From Ectothiorhodospiraceae bacterium (lineage in GTDB: Bacteria > Pseudomonadota > Gammaproteobacteria > HK1): DNA of 64,000 nt. The notes under the pieces were generated by a model that did no database searches, was not told where the DNA came from, and saw nothing but the letters and a program-made list of their open reading frames with translations. The stretch covers positions 736,001 through 800,000 of the forward strand of contig JACKNM010000003.1 of assembly GCA_024234875.1 (NCBI GenBank), written 5' to 3'. Position numbers and translations under genes: made by a program. Of the stretch, positions 42,879-52,649 are shown piece after piece; the stretch's first letter is position 1; the number at the start of each line of letters is the position of its first letter.

Positions 42879-43877
42879 ATGCGAGCGACGCCATGGATTG
42901 GCGCGGCGGCGATGGTGCTGAGCGAGATGGTCTTCGGGTTCGGCGGCAAGGGGGTTCCGGGGCACGTACGGCCGGTGGTGCACGAGCCGCCGAGTCACCC
43001 CTATGTCGTCGATCCTCCGACTGATCGCAAGGGCATCGAGGTCAACGGTCCGTGGGACGATCGGATCCGCGACCACATCGCGCGCGAGGGGATCCGCGCC
43101 CTGGTGTTGAACAGCGCCAAGGGTTGGTCCGGGACCGACTACGGGTTTCTGCGCGAGCTCGACCAGATCGAGGAGCTCAAGATCCTCGCGTCGGCGGGAA
43201 CGAACGTCGCCGCGCTCGAGGAGATGCGGGCGCTCGAGCGCCTGAGCCTCACCGTGGTGACCCGCGAGACCGTCGACTTCACGCGGCTGGCGAACCTGCG
43301 CCAGGCCTACGTCCACTGGTGGCCGGGGGCGCGGAGCATCGTCGAGGCGCGGGGCCTGCGCTCGCTCTACCTCGACCGCGTGAAGCTGCCGTCGTTCTCG
43401 GCGCTCTGTGGCCTCGAGGCGCTCGAGTCGCTGACTCTCGCCAACGCGAGCATCGCGTCCATCGCCGACATCGAGTGCCTGTCCGGCCTTACCCGGCTCG
43501 AGCTGCTGAACTGCCGCAAGCTCGCCGACTTCGCCGGGCTCGAGCGTTTCACGCGGCTGCGGCGGCTGGTGATCAGCGGGTCGAAGGCGCTGCGCGAGAT
43601 CGATTTCGTGAGTGGTATGCGCGAGCTGGAGATGCTCGACATCTCCGACAACGGCGCGGTCGCCACGCTCGCGCCCCTGGCGAAGGCGACCAGCCTGCGC
43701 GCGCTGGCGATGGCCGGGGGCACCAACGTCGAGGACGGCGACCTGTCCGTGCTCACCGGCCTGCCGCGGCTGGCGATGCTGATGTTCGCGCCGCGGCGCC
43801 ACTACACCCACAAGCTGGTGAAGCCCTGGAACTGGAACAACTTCGAGGTGCCCGCCACCTTGCTCGAGGCGAAGTGA
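42879..43877 (+). CDS. Leucine-rich-repeat protein, candidate immunity protein
   Basis: 332 residues. The first 25 residues are moderately hydrophobic (MRATPWIGAAAMVLSEMVFG) and might be a weak signal or anchor. The rest (about 75-300) consists of irregular leucine-rich repeats such as LRSLYLDRVKLPSFSAL, LESLTLANASIASIADIECL, LTRLELLNCRKLADFAGL and MRELEMLDISDNGAVATL. The start has AGGAG 8 nt upstream. It lies 95 bp after the giant Rhs gene and 7 bp before the next giant gene. The slot directly behind a toxin tip is where immunity genes sit, so it may neutralise the Rhs tip. Alternatively it is a surface LRR adhesin belonging with the following genes. No family-level function recognised. Confidence 0.8.
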   Translation: MRATPWIGAAAMVLSEMVFGFGGKGVPGHVRPVVHEPPSHPYVVDPPTDRKGIEVNGPWDDRIRDHIAREGIRALVLNSAKGWSGTDYGFLRELDQIEELKILASAGTNVAALEEMRALERLSLTVVTRETVDFTRLANLRQAYVHWWPGARSIVEARGLRSLYLDRVKLPSFSALCGLEALESLTLANASIASIADIECLSGLTRLELLNCRKLADFAGLERFTRLRRLVISGSKALREIDFVSGMRELEMLDISDNGAVATLAPLAKATSLRALAMAGGTNVEDGDLSVLTGLPRLAMLMFAPRRHYTHKLVKPWNWNNFEVPATLLEAK

Positions 43878-43884
43878 GCTGCGG

Positions 43885-46800
43885 ATGTCTCGGGTGGCAC
43901 GAGGGAGCGCGACCGAAACCATGACCACGCGTGGATCGGATGGATACCTGGCGAGCGTGAGCACACTGGCCTCGCGCCGCGCGGTCGGCCGGGCGGTGTG
44001 GGCGCTGGTCGTGCTCGCGGTGATGCTCGTCACCGAGGTCGCTCGCGCCCAGCTCCTCGAGCCGCGGCTCGACGAGAGCTGCACCGTCACCATCCTCAAT
44101 CGCGCAGCGCAGGTGCGTCCGGACGGCACCTGGCGGATCGAGAACATCCCCGTTCAGCCCGGCGTGTTCCGCGCCCGCTCGACCTGCATCGGTCCCGGTG
44201 GCGACCTGGTGCCCGGACAGACGGTGTTCGCGGAGTTGATTCCCAACGGCTTCGTCGACTTCGGGCGTACCGTGCTCGGCGCCGTCGAGCCAATCCTCAA
44301 CTCCATCGACATCACCCCCAGCCCGGTGGTGCTCACCCGGCGTAACGAGCGCGCCTATCTGCTGGCCACCGGCAACGAGCCGGGTGGCACGCGCCGCGAC
44401 GTGACCACGCTCGCGAGCGGCACGCTGTGGTCGACGAGCAATTCCGACGTGGTCGCCGTCGGGCGCAACGGCGATCTCGTCGCGCGCGGGCGGGGACGCG
44501 CGATCATCACCGCGCGCAACGAGGGCACGGTGGCGTCGGTCGAGGTCGAGGTCCGGATCCCGAACGACCTCGACGGCGACGGCCTGACCGACGCCTACGA
44601 GATCGCCAACGGTCTCAATCCGAACGACGCCACCGATGCCGACGACGACGCCGACGGCGACGGGCTCACCAATCGCGAGGAGTTCGAGCGGGGCACCCGG
44701 GCCGACGACGACGACACCGACGGCGACGGCGTGGTCGACGGGGCCGAGGTCGCCGGCGGATCGGACCCGCTGCGTGCCGACAGCGACGGCGACGGGCTGA
44801 TCGACGGCGACGAGGCCCGTCTCGGCACCGCGCTCGACGACGCCGACACCGACGACGACGGCATCTCCGACGGGGTCGAGGTCGCGCTGCGGCTACGGCC
44901 GCTGGTGGCCGATCCGACGACCACCGTGGTCGGCCGCGTCGCCGACGAGCGCGACGCCGCCGTCGGCGGCGCCGCGGTGACCTTGCTCGGCGCATTCACC
45001 ACCACCACCGACGTCGACGGCGGCTTCACCGTCGCCGGCGTGCCGGCCGGGTTCGGGCCGATCTCCGGCGTGGCGAGCCTGGTCGACGGCGCGACGGTGA
45101 AGGACGGTCGCTCGGGTGCGGTGTCGCCGGTGGTGGGCGGCATCACCGACCTCGGGCTCATCCGCATCGCGCCGGTGATCGGTCGCGTCACCGGGCGCGT
45201 GCTCAGCCCGCGGCGTGACCCGGTGCCCGGTGCGCGCGTGAGCATCGTCGCCGACGGCCGGGTGCGCGCGGTGAGCGCCGGCGCCGACGGCGTGTTCGCC
45301 CTCGACAAGGTCGCTCCGGGGCCGGTCGCGGCGCTGGCGACCGATCCGTCCACCGGCTTGCGTGGCCGCTCATCGGGCGAGCTGCCGCCCGACGGCGCGC
45401 TGGTGCTCGACATCGTGCTGACCGCAGCGGCCACCGTCGAGGGCGCGGTGCTGACGCTCGCCGGCCCACCGGCAGGGCCGGACGTCGACGTCTCGCTGCG
45501 CGGCCCGAGCAATCTCGCGAGCCGCACCGACTTTCTCGGCGACTACCGTTTCGACCTGCTACCGCTCGGCGTCTACACCGTCGATGCCGCCGACGCCGGT
45601 GGTAACCGCGCGCGCAGCGAGGTCGTCCTCACCGCCACCAATCAGGTGGTGCGCAGCGATCTCACCTATCTCGGGACCGGGGTGGTGGAGGTCCGCGTCG
45701 AGGCGGCGACCGGGTTCCCGGCCCCCGGGGTCGCGGTGACGGTCCGCAGCCAGAGTCTCTTCGGCGGCGAGCAGGCGGCGATCACCGACGGCCTCGGGCG
45801 CGCACAGTTCGACGGGATCTTCGTCGGTCCCTTCCAGGTCACCGCCGCCGACCCGGCCAACGGGCTCGGTGGCCTCGGCTCGGGGCAAGTTCGCTCCGAC
45901 GGTGAGGTCGTCCCGCTCACCGTCACCCTCGAGCCGGCGGCGACGCTGCGCGGAGTCGTCCTCGAGAGCGACGGCGTGACCCCGGTGGCCGATGCACGGG
46001 TGATTCTGAGCCCGACCGGTCAGTCGGTGCGTACCGACGCCGGTGGGGAGTACGAGCTCACCGACCTGCCACTGCGCCAGTACGGGCTCGAGGTGCGGGT
46101 GCCGGGCGAGGTGGTTCGTGCGCGCGCCTCCGTCACCCTCACCACCGCAGGCGGTGTCGTCGACCGCGACATCGTGCTCGCCGGCCTCGCCACGCTCACC
46201 GTGCGGGTCGTCGATTTCGAGGGCGCGCCGGTGCCGTTCGCCGACGTCGAGGTCTTCGAGTCGACCTTCGGTGGCCGCGCCCGCATCGCCACCGACGTGG
46301 TGGGCGAGGCGCGATTCGAGGCGCTGGTCGCGGGCTTCACGCTCGCGCTGTCGGCCGTCGATGCGCAGACCGAGCTCGGGGCGATGGGCCAGACCGTGCT
46401 CCTGGAAGGCGAGGCGGCGGTCGTCGAGCTGGCGCTCGAGGCGGCGGGAACGATCACCGGCACCGTGCTCCAGAGCGACGGCGTGACCCCGGTTGCAGGG
46501 GCGCGGGTGCGCGTCGATCCGCTCGGCCGTCAGGCCGTCACCGGCACCGATGGCCGCTACGAGTTCACCTCGGTCCCGATCGCGCGCGGGCCGTTCACGG
46601 TGGTGGTGCGCGACGCCGTCGGCGCCGAGCGGGCGCGCTTCGAGGGTGTCGAGCTCCTCGCCCAGGGTGACGTGGTGGTGCTCGACGCGGTCGTCGCCGG
46701 CTCCGGCGCGGTGACCGGGGTGGTGCGAAACCCGGACGGTAGTCTCGCCGACGGTGTGGCGGTCAGTCTCGACAGTGCGGTGCCGGGGCAGCCGACGGCG

Positions 46801-49800
46801 TTCTCGGTGACCGACCTCGATGGCGCATTCCGCTTCGACGACGTGCCGGTCGGCGGCTTCTCGGTAGCGGCGCAGGTGGTGGCGTTGCGCTTCGGCGGCA
46901 ACGCCCTCGGCGAGCTGGTGGCCGACGGCGAGACCGTGGTGGTCGACGTCGAGATGGCCGAGAACCAGCTTCCGGACACCGGAGGCGGGGCCCTCATCAC
47001 GCTCTACGACGCCAATGGCTTCGCGTTCGCGTTGCGCGCCAACGCCGAGATCCGCGACGGCAACACCCAGGTGTTTCGTGGCAACGGGGGTGTCGAGCGC
47101 GGCGGGGCCCGGCTCGAGATCGTCGCCGGCGGGTTCGCCACCCCGTTCGCCGGAGCGGGGGCCTCGTTCGAGGATGCCGGTCGGGAGGTGGTGGCGACCG
47201 GCGACGGTCCGCTCGGGCTCCGGGTCACGCGCAAGGTGTTCGTCCCGGTCGTGGGCTACTTCGCCCGTTACCTCGAGATCCTGGAGAACCCCGGGCTCGT
47301 GGACGTGACCGTCGATCTGCGCGTCGACACCCATTACCGGTTCATCGACGAGACCCGCGACGGCTTCCGCTTCGAGGAGCGGCCGCGGATCGTCGACACC
47401 GATACCGGCAATCCGGTGGTGCTCGGGGCCGAGCGCTGGGTGTCGATCGACGACAACCGCGACCTCGACCCCTTCCTGGTGACCAACCTGCCCACCGTTG
47501 CCCAGGTGGTGGGTGACGGCGTGGGCGTGCTCGGCGCCGTGTCGCAGTTCGACGTCGACGGCGCTGCCCAGTTCGCTCGCCTGCGCAGCGAGTGGCGCGA
47601 CCTGGTGGTCCCCGCCGGCCAGCGCGTGGCGGTGATGCACTTCGTGACTCAGCAGACCGGGCGCGATGCCGCCGGCGCGAGTGCCGAGCGCCTGGTCGCG
47701 CTGCCACCGGAGGCGCTGGCCGGGCTGAGCACCGAGGAGCGCGCCCTGGTCGCGAACTTCGCGGTGCCGCCGAGCGGGCCGGGAACGGTGCCGGCCCTGC
47801 CGGCGCTCGACGCCACCGTCTCCGGTCGTGCGCTCGAGGCCGACGGCGCCACCGTGGTGCCGGCGGCGCGGGTGACGGTGCGCAGCACGCTCCCGTTCTT
47901 CGCCCGCAGCTACCCGGTCACCACCGATGCCGCCGGCGCCTTCTCGCTCACCGGACGCCCGGGCGCCGGGGGCACGGTGGTCCCGGTCGCCGACTTCACG
48001 CTCCGCGGCACCCACCCGCAGTCGGGCGTCGGCTCGCCCACCACCCAGCACGGATTCGCCCCGGGAACGGTCACGGCCGCGGCCGACGTGGTGTTCACCG
48101 GCACCGGCATCGTGCGCGGGGTGGTGCGCCGCTCCGACACCGTGGTGGCCAGCGCCGGCACGGTCAGTGTGAGTGGGGACGCGCTCATCGATGCGATTGT
48201 GGTCCCGATTGCCGTCGACGGACGCTTCGCCGTCGGCGGCCTGCCTCCGGAGACGTACACCCTCGACGCCAACCTGCCCGATCCGACCGGCACCGGCCTT
48301 CGCGGCACCGGCGTCGCGAGCGTGGTGGCGGGGGGCGTGTCGGAGGTCGAGATCCGTGTGACCCCGACCGGAGACGTCGCGGGCACGGTGCGCGACGGGG
48401 CCGGCAACCCGGCGGTCGACCAGCGTGTCACCCTCGTCGCCAGCGGATTCTCGCGCGCGGTGCGCACCGACACCGGCGGCCGCTACCGGTTCCTCGCGGT
48501 GCCGGTCGGCGTGTACACCGTCGCCGCCACCGAGGCGCGCACGGCGGTCGTGACCAGCGCCGCCGTCGGCGTGACCGCCGACGCCGAGCAGGTGGTCGAC
48601 ATCGATCTGGTCGCGGTGGGTAGCATCGATGTGCGAGCCACCTTCGCCGGCGGCGGCGTCGCCGCCGACGCACCGGTCCAGGTGCGCAGTGCCGCGCTCG
48701 GGACCACCTTCCGCGCCGCCGGCCGTGCCGACGCGCTCGGGCGGCGGGTGGTGACCAACATCCCGGCCGGTGCGTTCACCGTGCGCGTCCTCAACCCGGT
48801 GAACGAGACGCTGCTGGCGACGGTCGACGGCGCCCTCGACACCGAGGGCGAGGTGGTGGGGGTCGACGTGGTGGTCCCGGTCGACGTCCCGCCATCGGTC
48901 GCGCTCACCAGCCCCGCCGCCGGCGCCGACTTCCTCGAGGGCACCCTGGTCACGCTCCAGGCCGATGCGAGCGACGACCTCGGTGTCACCCGGGTCGAGT
49001 TCCTGATCGACGGCGCGGTGGTCGCCACCGACACCACCGCGCCGTACTCCGCCGCCGTGCCGCTCGGGGCGGCGAGCCCGGGCCCGCTGACCCTGGCCGC
49101 GGTCGCCACCGACACCAGCGGTCAGCGCACGACCTCGGCCGCGGTGGTGGTGAGCATCGTCCCGGATCTGATTCCGCCGACGGTGGCGCTCACCGCACCA
49201 TCCGCCGGGCTGGTGGTGATCGAGGGGACGTCGGTCACCGCCGCCGCGACCGCGAACGACGACGTCGGCGTCGCACGCGTCGAGTTCCGCTTCGACGGTG
49301 CGCTGTTCGCGACCGATACCGGCGCTCCCTACGCGGCGTCGCGGCTGGCGACGGTGTCGCGACCGCTGCCGGCCACCGTGGCGGTGAGCGCGACCGCGTT
49401 CGACCGCGCTGGCAACAGCGCGAGCGCGACGGTCGACGTCACCGTGATTCCCGACCAGCCGCCGAGCATCGCGGTGGTGCAGAGCCCGCCGGACGGGGCG
49501 ACCTTCATCGAGGGCAATCCGGTCACCTTCGAGGCGAGCGCGACCGACGACGTGCGGGTGACCCAGGTCGCCCTGGCCATCGATGGCGTGACGGTGCTGA
49601 CTCGCGCGGTGGCGCCATACCGCTTCGACGTGCCGATGCCGGACGTGCCGCCGGGTGGACGCACCATCGCGGTGACCATGGTCGCGCGCGATACCCGTGG
49701 TCAGCTGGCGAGCACCGCGCCGGTGTCGCTGAACGTGGTCGAGGACCAGCCGCCGACGGTGACCTTCACCGCGCCCGCGGCCGGCGCCGCGTTCATCGAG

Positions 49801-52056
49801 GGGCAGACGATCACCCTGACCGCCGATGCGTCCGACGATCGCCGTGTCGCCAGCGTCGAGTTCCTGGTCGACGGAACCTCGGTGGGCATCGACCAGATTG
49901 CCCCGTACGAGGCGACGGTGCAGCTACCGTCGGCGGCCGACGGCACCGTGGTCGCGCTGCGCGCGGTGGCGCGTGACGACCTCGGTCAGGAGGGCGAGGA
50001 CGCGCGAACGGTCGTCAGCCGCGACGACCTCGTGCCACCCGAGGTCTCCCTGGTGGCACCGACCGGTGGTGCGGTGATCTCGGTCGGTCCGAGCGACGTG
50101 GCGATCGTGATCGACACCTCCGGCAGCACCAGCGGCACCTGCGGTCTCGCCGGCACTGCCTTCGACATCCTCGACTGCGAGGTGGAGGCGGCGCGCCTGC
50201 TGCTCGACTTCCTCGACCCGGTGCTGACCCAGGTCGCGGTGGTCGACTTCTCGAGCAACGCGGTGCTGGTGCAGGCCCTGACGTCGGACTTCGGGCTGGT
50301 TCGCGATGCCCTGGCGCGCATCCAGGCCGCCGGCCCCGGTGGTGGCACCGATTTCGACGACGGCATGCGGGTGGCCACCGACGAGCTGCTCGGGCCGCGC
50401 TCGCGCCGCGAGGCGACTCCGGTGCAGCTCTTCCTGTCCGACGGCGCGGCCAGCTTCCCGGCGGCCGAGGTGGCGCGAGCCGCCGACGCCCAGGTGGTGG
50501 CCAACACGTTCGCGGTCGGGCTGGGCGCGGCGACCGGAACGCTGCAGCAGATCGCGCAGGGCACCGGCGGCGTGCTCACCCCGGTGACCGATCCGGCGAC
50601 CCTGATCGAGGTGCTGCCGCGCATCATCCTGTTCGGCGTCGAGGCGATCCCGGTGGTGGCCGCGGCCAGCGACGACGTCGCGGTGCGCACGGTGGAGCTC
50701 CGCGTCGCCGGGCCGGCGGGAAGTGGCTTCGAGGCGGTGATCGACGACACCACGTCGCCGTTCGCGAGCCTGTTCACGCTGCCGGTGCTCGGTGACTCGC
50801 TGGCGGTCACGGTCGAGGCGCGGGCCTTCGATTTCGGTGGCAACGTGTCGGCGCCGGCCATCGTCGATGCCACGGTCCTGCCGGCGGAGAACGAGCCGGA
50901 GGTGCTGCGCATCGAGCCGAGCTCCGGGCGGCCGGGCGATCAGGTGGAGCTCGTCGGGCGCTTCTTCGCGCCGGCGTTCGCCGACAACCTGGTGCGGTTC
51001 GGCGGCGTCGACGTGGTGCCGATCGCCGGCACCAAGAGCCGACTGACGGTGGTGGTGCCGGACGGGACGACGACCGACCTGGTGGACGTGTTCGCCGACG
51101 GCCTGACCTCCAATGCGGTGGTCTTCGTCATCGACACCGACCTCGATGGATTGTCGGACGCCGACGAGATCGCGCGTGGGACCGATCCCACCGTGGCCGA
51201 CACCGATCTCGGTGGCCGCACCGACGGTGAGGAGGTGCTGATCGACGGCACCGATCCGCTCGACGGCGCCGACGACCGCTTCGACGGCGACGGCGACGGC
51301 CTGTTCACCTTCGAGGAGTTGGCGCTCGGCACCGATCCCGCCAATCCGGACACCGACGGCGGTGGGGTGAACGACGGCGACGAGGTGAACCGCTTCGGCA
51401 CCGATCCGCTCGACCCGAGCGACGATCCCGTCTCGACCGAGGTCGAGGTGACCCTCGGTGACGACGACTTCGTCGAGGTGGTGCTGCCGCCTGGATTCGA
51501 CTTCCGCCACTACGGGGTGGTTCAGGGCAGCGTGTTCATCAACTCCAACGGCCGTCTCACCTTCGGCTTCGGCGACTTCGAGTTCCAGGAGAACGTGGTG
51601 AGCTTCCAGGAGCAGCCGCAGGTGGCGGCCCTGTTCACGGACCTCGACCCGTCCAGCGGCGGTCGCATCACCTACTCGGTCTTCCCCGAGGTGTTCGTGG
51701 TGCGGTTCGAGGGTGTGCCGGTGTTCGGCAACGCCGAGACCGCCAACACCTTCGAGATCGAGCTGCGCAAGGAACCGGGCGCGCCCACCGACTCGGTGAC
51801 CGTGACCTACGAGGGCATCGACGCACCGAACGCCATCGTCGGCATCTCCCCCGGACCGAGCGCGGTGCCCCCGCTGTTCCTCGACCTCAGTCGAGACTTC
51901 ACGCCGGGCGCGCTGCCGGGGCAGGCGATTGCCGAGCAGTTCGACTTCGAGCTCGGCTTCGACCTCGACGGGTTCACCCTCCTGTTCGTGCCGGCCAACG
52001 AGGTCGATCCGGACGCCTACGGCTACTTCGGCCTCGGCCTGGAGGTCCCGCAATGA
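43885..52056 (+). CDS. Giant surface protein with Ig-like, CarboxypepD-like, vWA, TIG and TSP3-type repeats
   Basis: 2,723 residues from the ATG at 43885 (43921 is an alternative). A signal peptide (hydrophobic VWALVVLAVMLVTEVARA, about 38-55) leads to a Big_2-like module (about 136-226). An acidic calcium-binding TSP3-type run follows (228-350: DLDGDGLTDAYEIANGLNP). Many carboxypeptidase-regulatory-like modules come next (about 346-1040 and 1311-1666), with a beta-rich region between. Four Ig-like repeats follow (1669-2066; each PPxVxxTxPxxGAxFxEG). A von Willebrand A domain has the MIDAS motif IDTSGSTSGT (about 2075). A TIG module (PSSGRPGDQVELVGRFF), a second TSP3-type run and a nidogen-like domain (HYGVVQGSVFINSNGRLTFG) end the protein. 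No membrane anchor or sorting signal is seen. It looks like an extracellular adhesin or matrix protein. Confidence 0.88.
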   Translation: MSRVARGSATETMTTRGSDGYLASVSTLASRRAVGRAVWALVVLAVMLVTEVARAQLLEPRLDESCTVTILNRAAQVRPDGTWRIENIPVQPGVFRARSTCIGPGGDLVPGQTVFAELIPNGFVDFGRTVLGAVEPILNSIDITPSPVVLTRRNERAYLLATGNEPGGTRRDVTTLASGTLWSTSNSDVVAVGRNGDLVARGRGRAIITARNEGTVASVEVEVRIPNDLDGDGLTDAYEIANGLNPNDATDADDDADGDGLTNREEFERGTRADDDDTDGDGVVDGAEVAGGSDPLRADSDGDGLIDGDEARLGTALDDADTDDDGISDGVEVALRLRPLVADPTTTVVGRVADERDAAVGGAAVTLLGAFTTTTDVDGGFTVAGVPAGFGPISGVASLVDGATVKDGRSGAVSPVVGGITDLGLIRIAPVIGRVTGRVLSPRRDPVPGARVSIVADGRVRAVSAGADGVFALDKVAPGPVAALATDPSTGLRGRSSGELPPDGALVLDIVLTAAATVEGAVLTLAGPPAGPDVDVSLRGPSNLASRTDFLGDYRFDLLPLGVYTVDAADAGGNRARSEVVLTATNQVVRSDLTYLGTGVVEVRVEAATGFPAPGVAVTVRSQSLFGGEQAAITDGLGRAQFDGIFVGPFQVTAADPANGLGGLGSGQVRSDGEVVPLTVTLEPAATLRGVVLESDGVTPVADARVILSPTGQSVRTDAGGEYELTDLPLRQYGLEVRVPGEVVRARASVTLTTAGGVVDRDIVLAGLATLTVRVVDFEGAPVPFADVEVFESTFGGRARIATDVVGEARFEALVAGFTLALSAVDAQTELGAMGQTVLLEGEAAVVELALEAAGTITGTVLQSDGVTPVAGARVRVDPLGRQAVTGTDGRYEFTSVPIARGPFTVVVRDAVGAERARFEGVELLAQGDVVVLDAVVAGSGAVTGVVRNPDGSLADGVAVSLDSAVPGQPTAFSVTDLDGAFRFDDVPVGGFSVAAQVVALRFGGNALGELVADGETVVVDVEMAENQLPDTGGGALITLYDANGFAFALRANAEIRDGNTQVFRGNGGVERGGARLEIVAGGFATPFAGAGASFEDAGREVVATGDGPLGLRVTRKVFVPVVGYFARYLEILENPGLVDVTVDLRVDTHYRFIDETRDGFRFEERPRIVDTDTGNPVVLGAERWVSIDDNRDLDPFLVTNLPTVAQVVGDGVGVLGAVSQFDVDGAAQFARLRSEWRDLVVPAGQRVAVMHFVTQQTGRDAAGASAERLVALPPEALAGLSTEERALVANFAVPPSGPGTVPALPALDATVSGRALEADGATVVPAARVTVRSTLPFFARSYPVTTDAAGAFSLTGRPGAGGTVVPVADFTLRGTHPQSGVGSPTTQHGFAPGTVTAAADVVFTGTGIVRGVVRRSDTVVASAGTVSVSGDALIDAIVVPIAVDGRFAVGGLPPETYTLDANLPDPTGTGLRGTGVASVVAGGVSEVEIRVTPTGDVAGTVRDGAGNPAVDQRVTLVASGFSRAVRTDTGGRYRFLAVPVGVYTVAATEARTAVVTSAAVGVTADAEQVVDIDLVAVGSIDVRATFAGGGVAADAPVQVRSAALGTTFRAAGRADALGRRVVTNIPAGAFTVRVLNPVNETLLATVDGALDTEGEVVGVDVVVPVDVPPSVALTSPAAGADFLEGTLVTLQADASDDLGVTRVEFLIDGAVVATDTTAPYSAAVPLGAASPGPLTLAAVATDTSGQRTTSAAVVVSIVPDLIPPTVALTAPSAGLVVIEGTSVTAAATANDDVGVARVEFRFDGALFATDTGAPYAASRLATVSRPLPATVAVSATAFDRAGNSASATVDVTVIPDQPPSIAVVQSPPDGATFIEGNPVTFEASATDDVRVTQVALAIDGVTVLTRAVAPYRFDVPMPDVPPGGRTIAVTMVARDTRGQLASTAPVSLNVVEDQPPTVTFTAPAAGAAFIEGQTITLTADASDDRRVASVEFLVDGTSVGIDQIAPYEATVQLPSAADGTVVALRAVARDDLGQEGEDARTVVSRDDLVPPEVSLVAPTGGAVISVGPSDVAIVIDTSGSTSGTCGLAGTAFDILDCEVEAARLLLDFLDPVLTQVAVVDFSSNAVLVQALTSDFGLVRDALARIQAAGPGGGTDFDDGMRVATDELLGPRSRREATPVQLFLSDGAASFPAAEVARAADAQVVANTFAVGLGAATGTLQQIAQGTGGVLTPVTDPATLIEVLPRIILFGVEAIPVVAAASDDVAVRTVELRVAGPAGSGFEAVIDDTTSPFASLFTLPVLGDSLAVTVEARAFDFGGNVSAPAIVDATVLPAENEPEVLRIEPSSGRPGDQVELVGRFFAPAFADNLVRFGGVDVVPIAGTKSRLTVVVPDGTTTDLVDVFADGLTSNAVVFVIDTDLDGLSDADEIARGTDPTVADTDLGGRTDGEEVLIDGTDPLDGADDRFDGDGDGLFTFEELALGTDPANPDTDGGGVNDGDEVNRFGTDPLDPSDDPVSTEVEVTLGDDDFVEVVLPPGFDFRHYGVVQGSVFINSNGRLTFGFGDFEFQENVVSFQEQPQVAALFTDLDPSSGGRITYSVFPEVFVVRFEGVPVFGNAETANTFEIELRKEPGAPTDSVTVTYEGIDAPNAIVGISPGPSAVPPLFLDLSRDFTPGALPGQAIAEQFDFELGFDLDGFTLLFVPANEVDPDAYGYFGLGLEVPQ

Positions 52057-52649
52057 ACCGTGTGACGCCGCGCCCACGGGGTGCTCTCATCGCCACGGTG
52101 GCGCTGTGGCTGTCGTTCCACCTGGCCCCGGTCACCGCCCTGGAGCAGGCGGACCGCGTGCGCCTGCTGGAGGCGGTGCGCTCGTTCGCCGATGCGGTGC
52201 GGGTCGGTGACGACGCCTCCGTCCGTGCGCACACCTGTGCCGCCGCAGTGGTGCCCGCCTGCGTGGCGCGCGAGCTGGCGCTCGCCGTCGATCTCCCGCA
52301 GTGGTACCTCGACCGGCCGCAGCCCGACCCCCAGGCGCTGGTCTCGGCGCTCGACCTCGCCTATCTCGATGCCATCCGACGTGAGATCGGCCCTCTGGTC
52401 GCGAGCGGCGCGGCGGTCGCCGGGCTGAGTGTGGTCGGGGTGCGCCAGGTCGCCGAGGTCGGCGAGCGCACCGAGTCGCTGCTCCCGCTCGAGCTGTCGG
52501 AGCTCGCGCTGGCGGCGCCCATCGCCGCACAGGGAACGGTGACGTTGAAGTTCCCGGACGGGACGCGGAGCGGCCCGATCACGGTGTTCCAGGTCGGCGA
52601 CGAGTGGTGCCTGAAGCCGGTGCACGTACCGAGCCTGCGCGACCTCTGA
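52053..52649 (+). CDS. Small secreted protein of unknown function
   Basis: 198 residues with a signal peptide (GALIATVALWLSFHLAPVTA, cleavage near residue 29). The mature part is helical at first (ADRVRLLEAVRSFADAVRVG), contains two cysteines close together (HTCAAAVVPACVA) and ends in a short beta-like segment (TVTLKFPDGTRSGPITVFQV, then GDEWCLKPVHVP). I do not recognise a family. The ATG overlaps the stop of the giant vWA gene (ATGA), so the two are translationally coupled and probably work together at the envelope. Confidence 0.8.
   Translation: MNRVTPRPRGALIATVALWLSFHLAPVTALEQADRVRLLEAVRSFADAVRVGDDASVRAHTCAAAVVPACVARELALAVDLPQWYLDRPQPDPQALVSALDLAYLDAIRREIGPLVASGAAVAGLSVVGVRQVAEVGERTESLLPLELSELALAAPIAAQGTVTLKFPDGTRSGPITVFQVGDEWCLKPVHVPSLRDL

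Noticed and set aside
45559..48051. 830-codon minus-strand open frame inside the vWA giant gene (and similar ones at 38440-40776 and 49924-52077)
   Set aside because: Same explanation: codon mirror of repeated Ig-like and calcium-loop coding sequence, no recognisable protein features.
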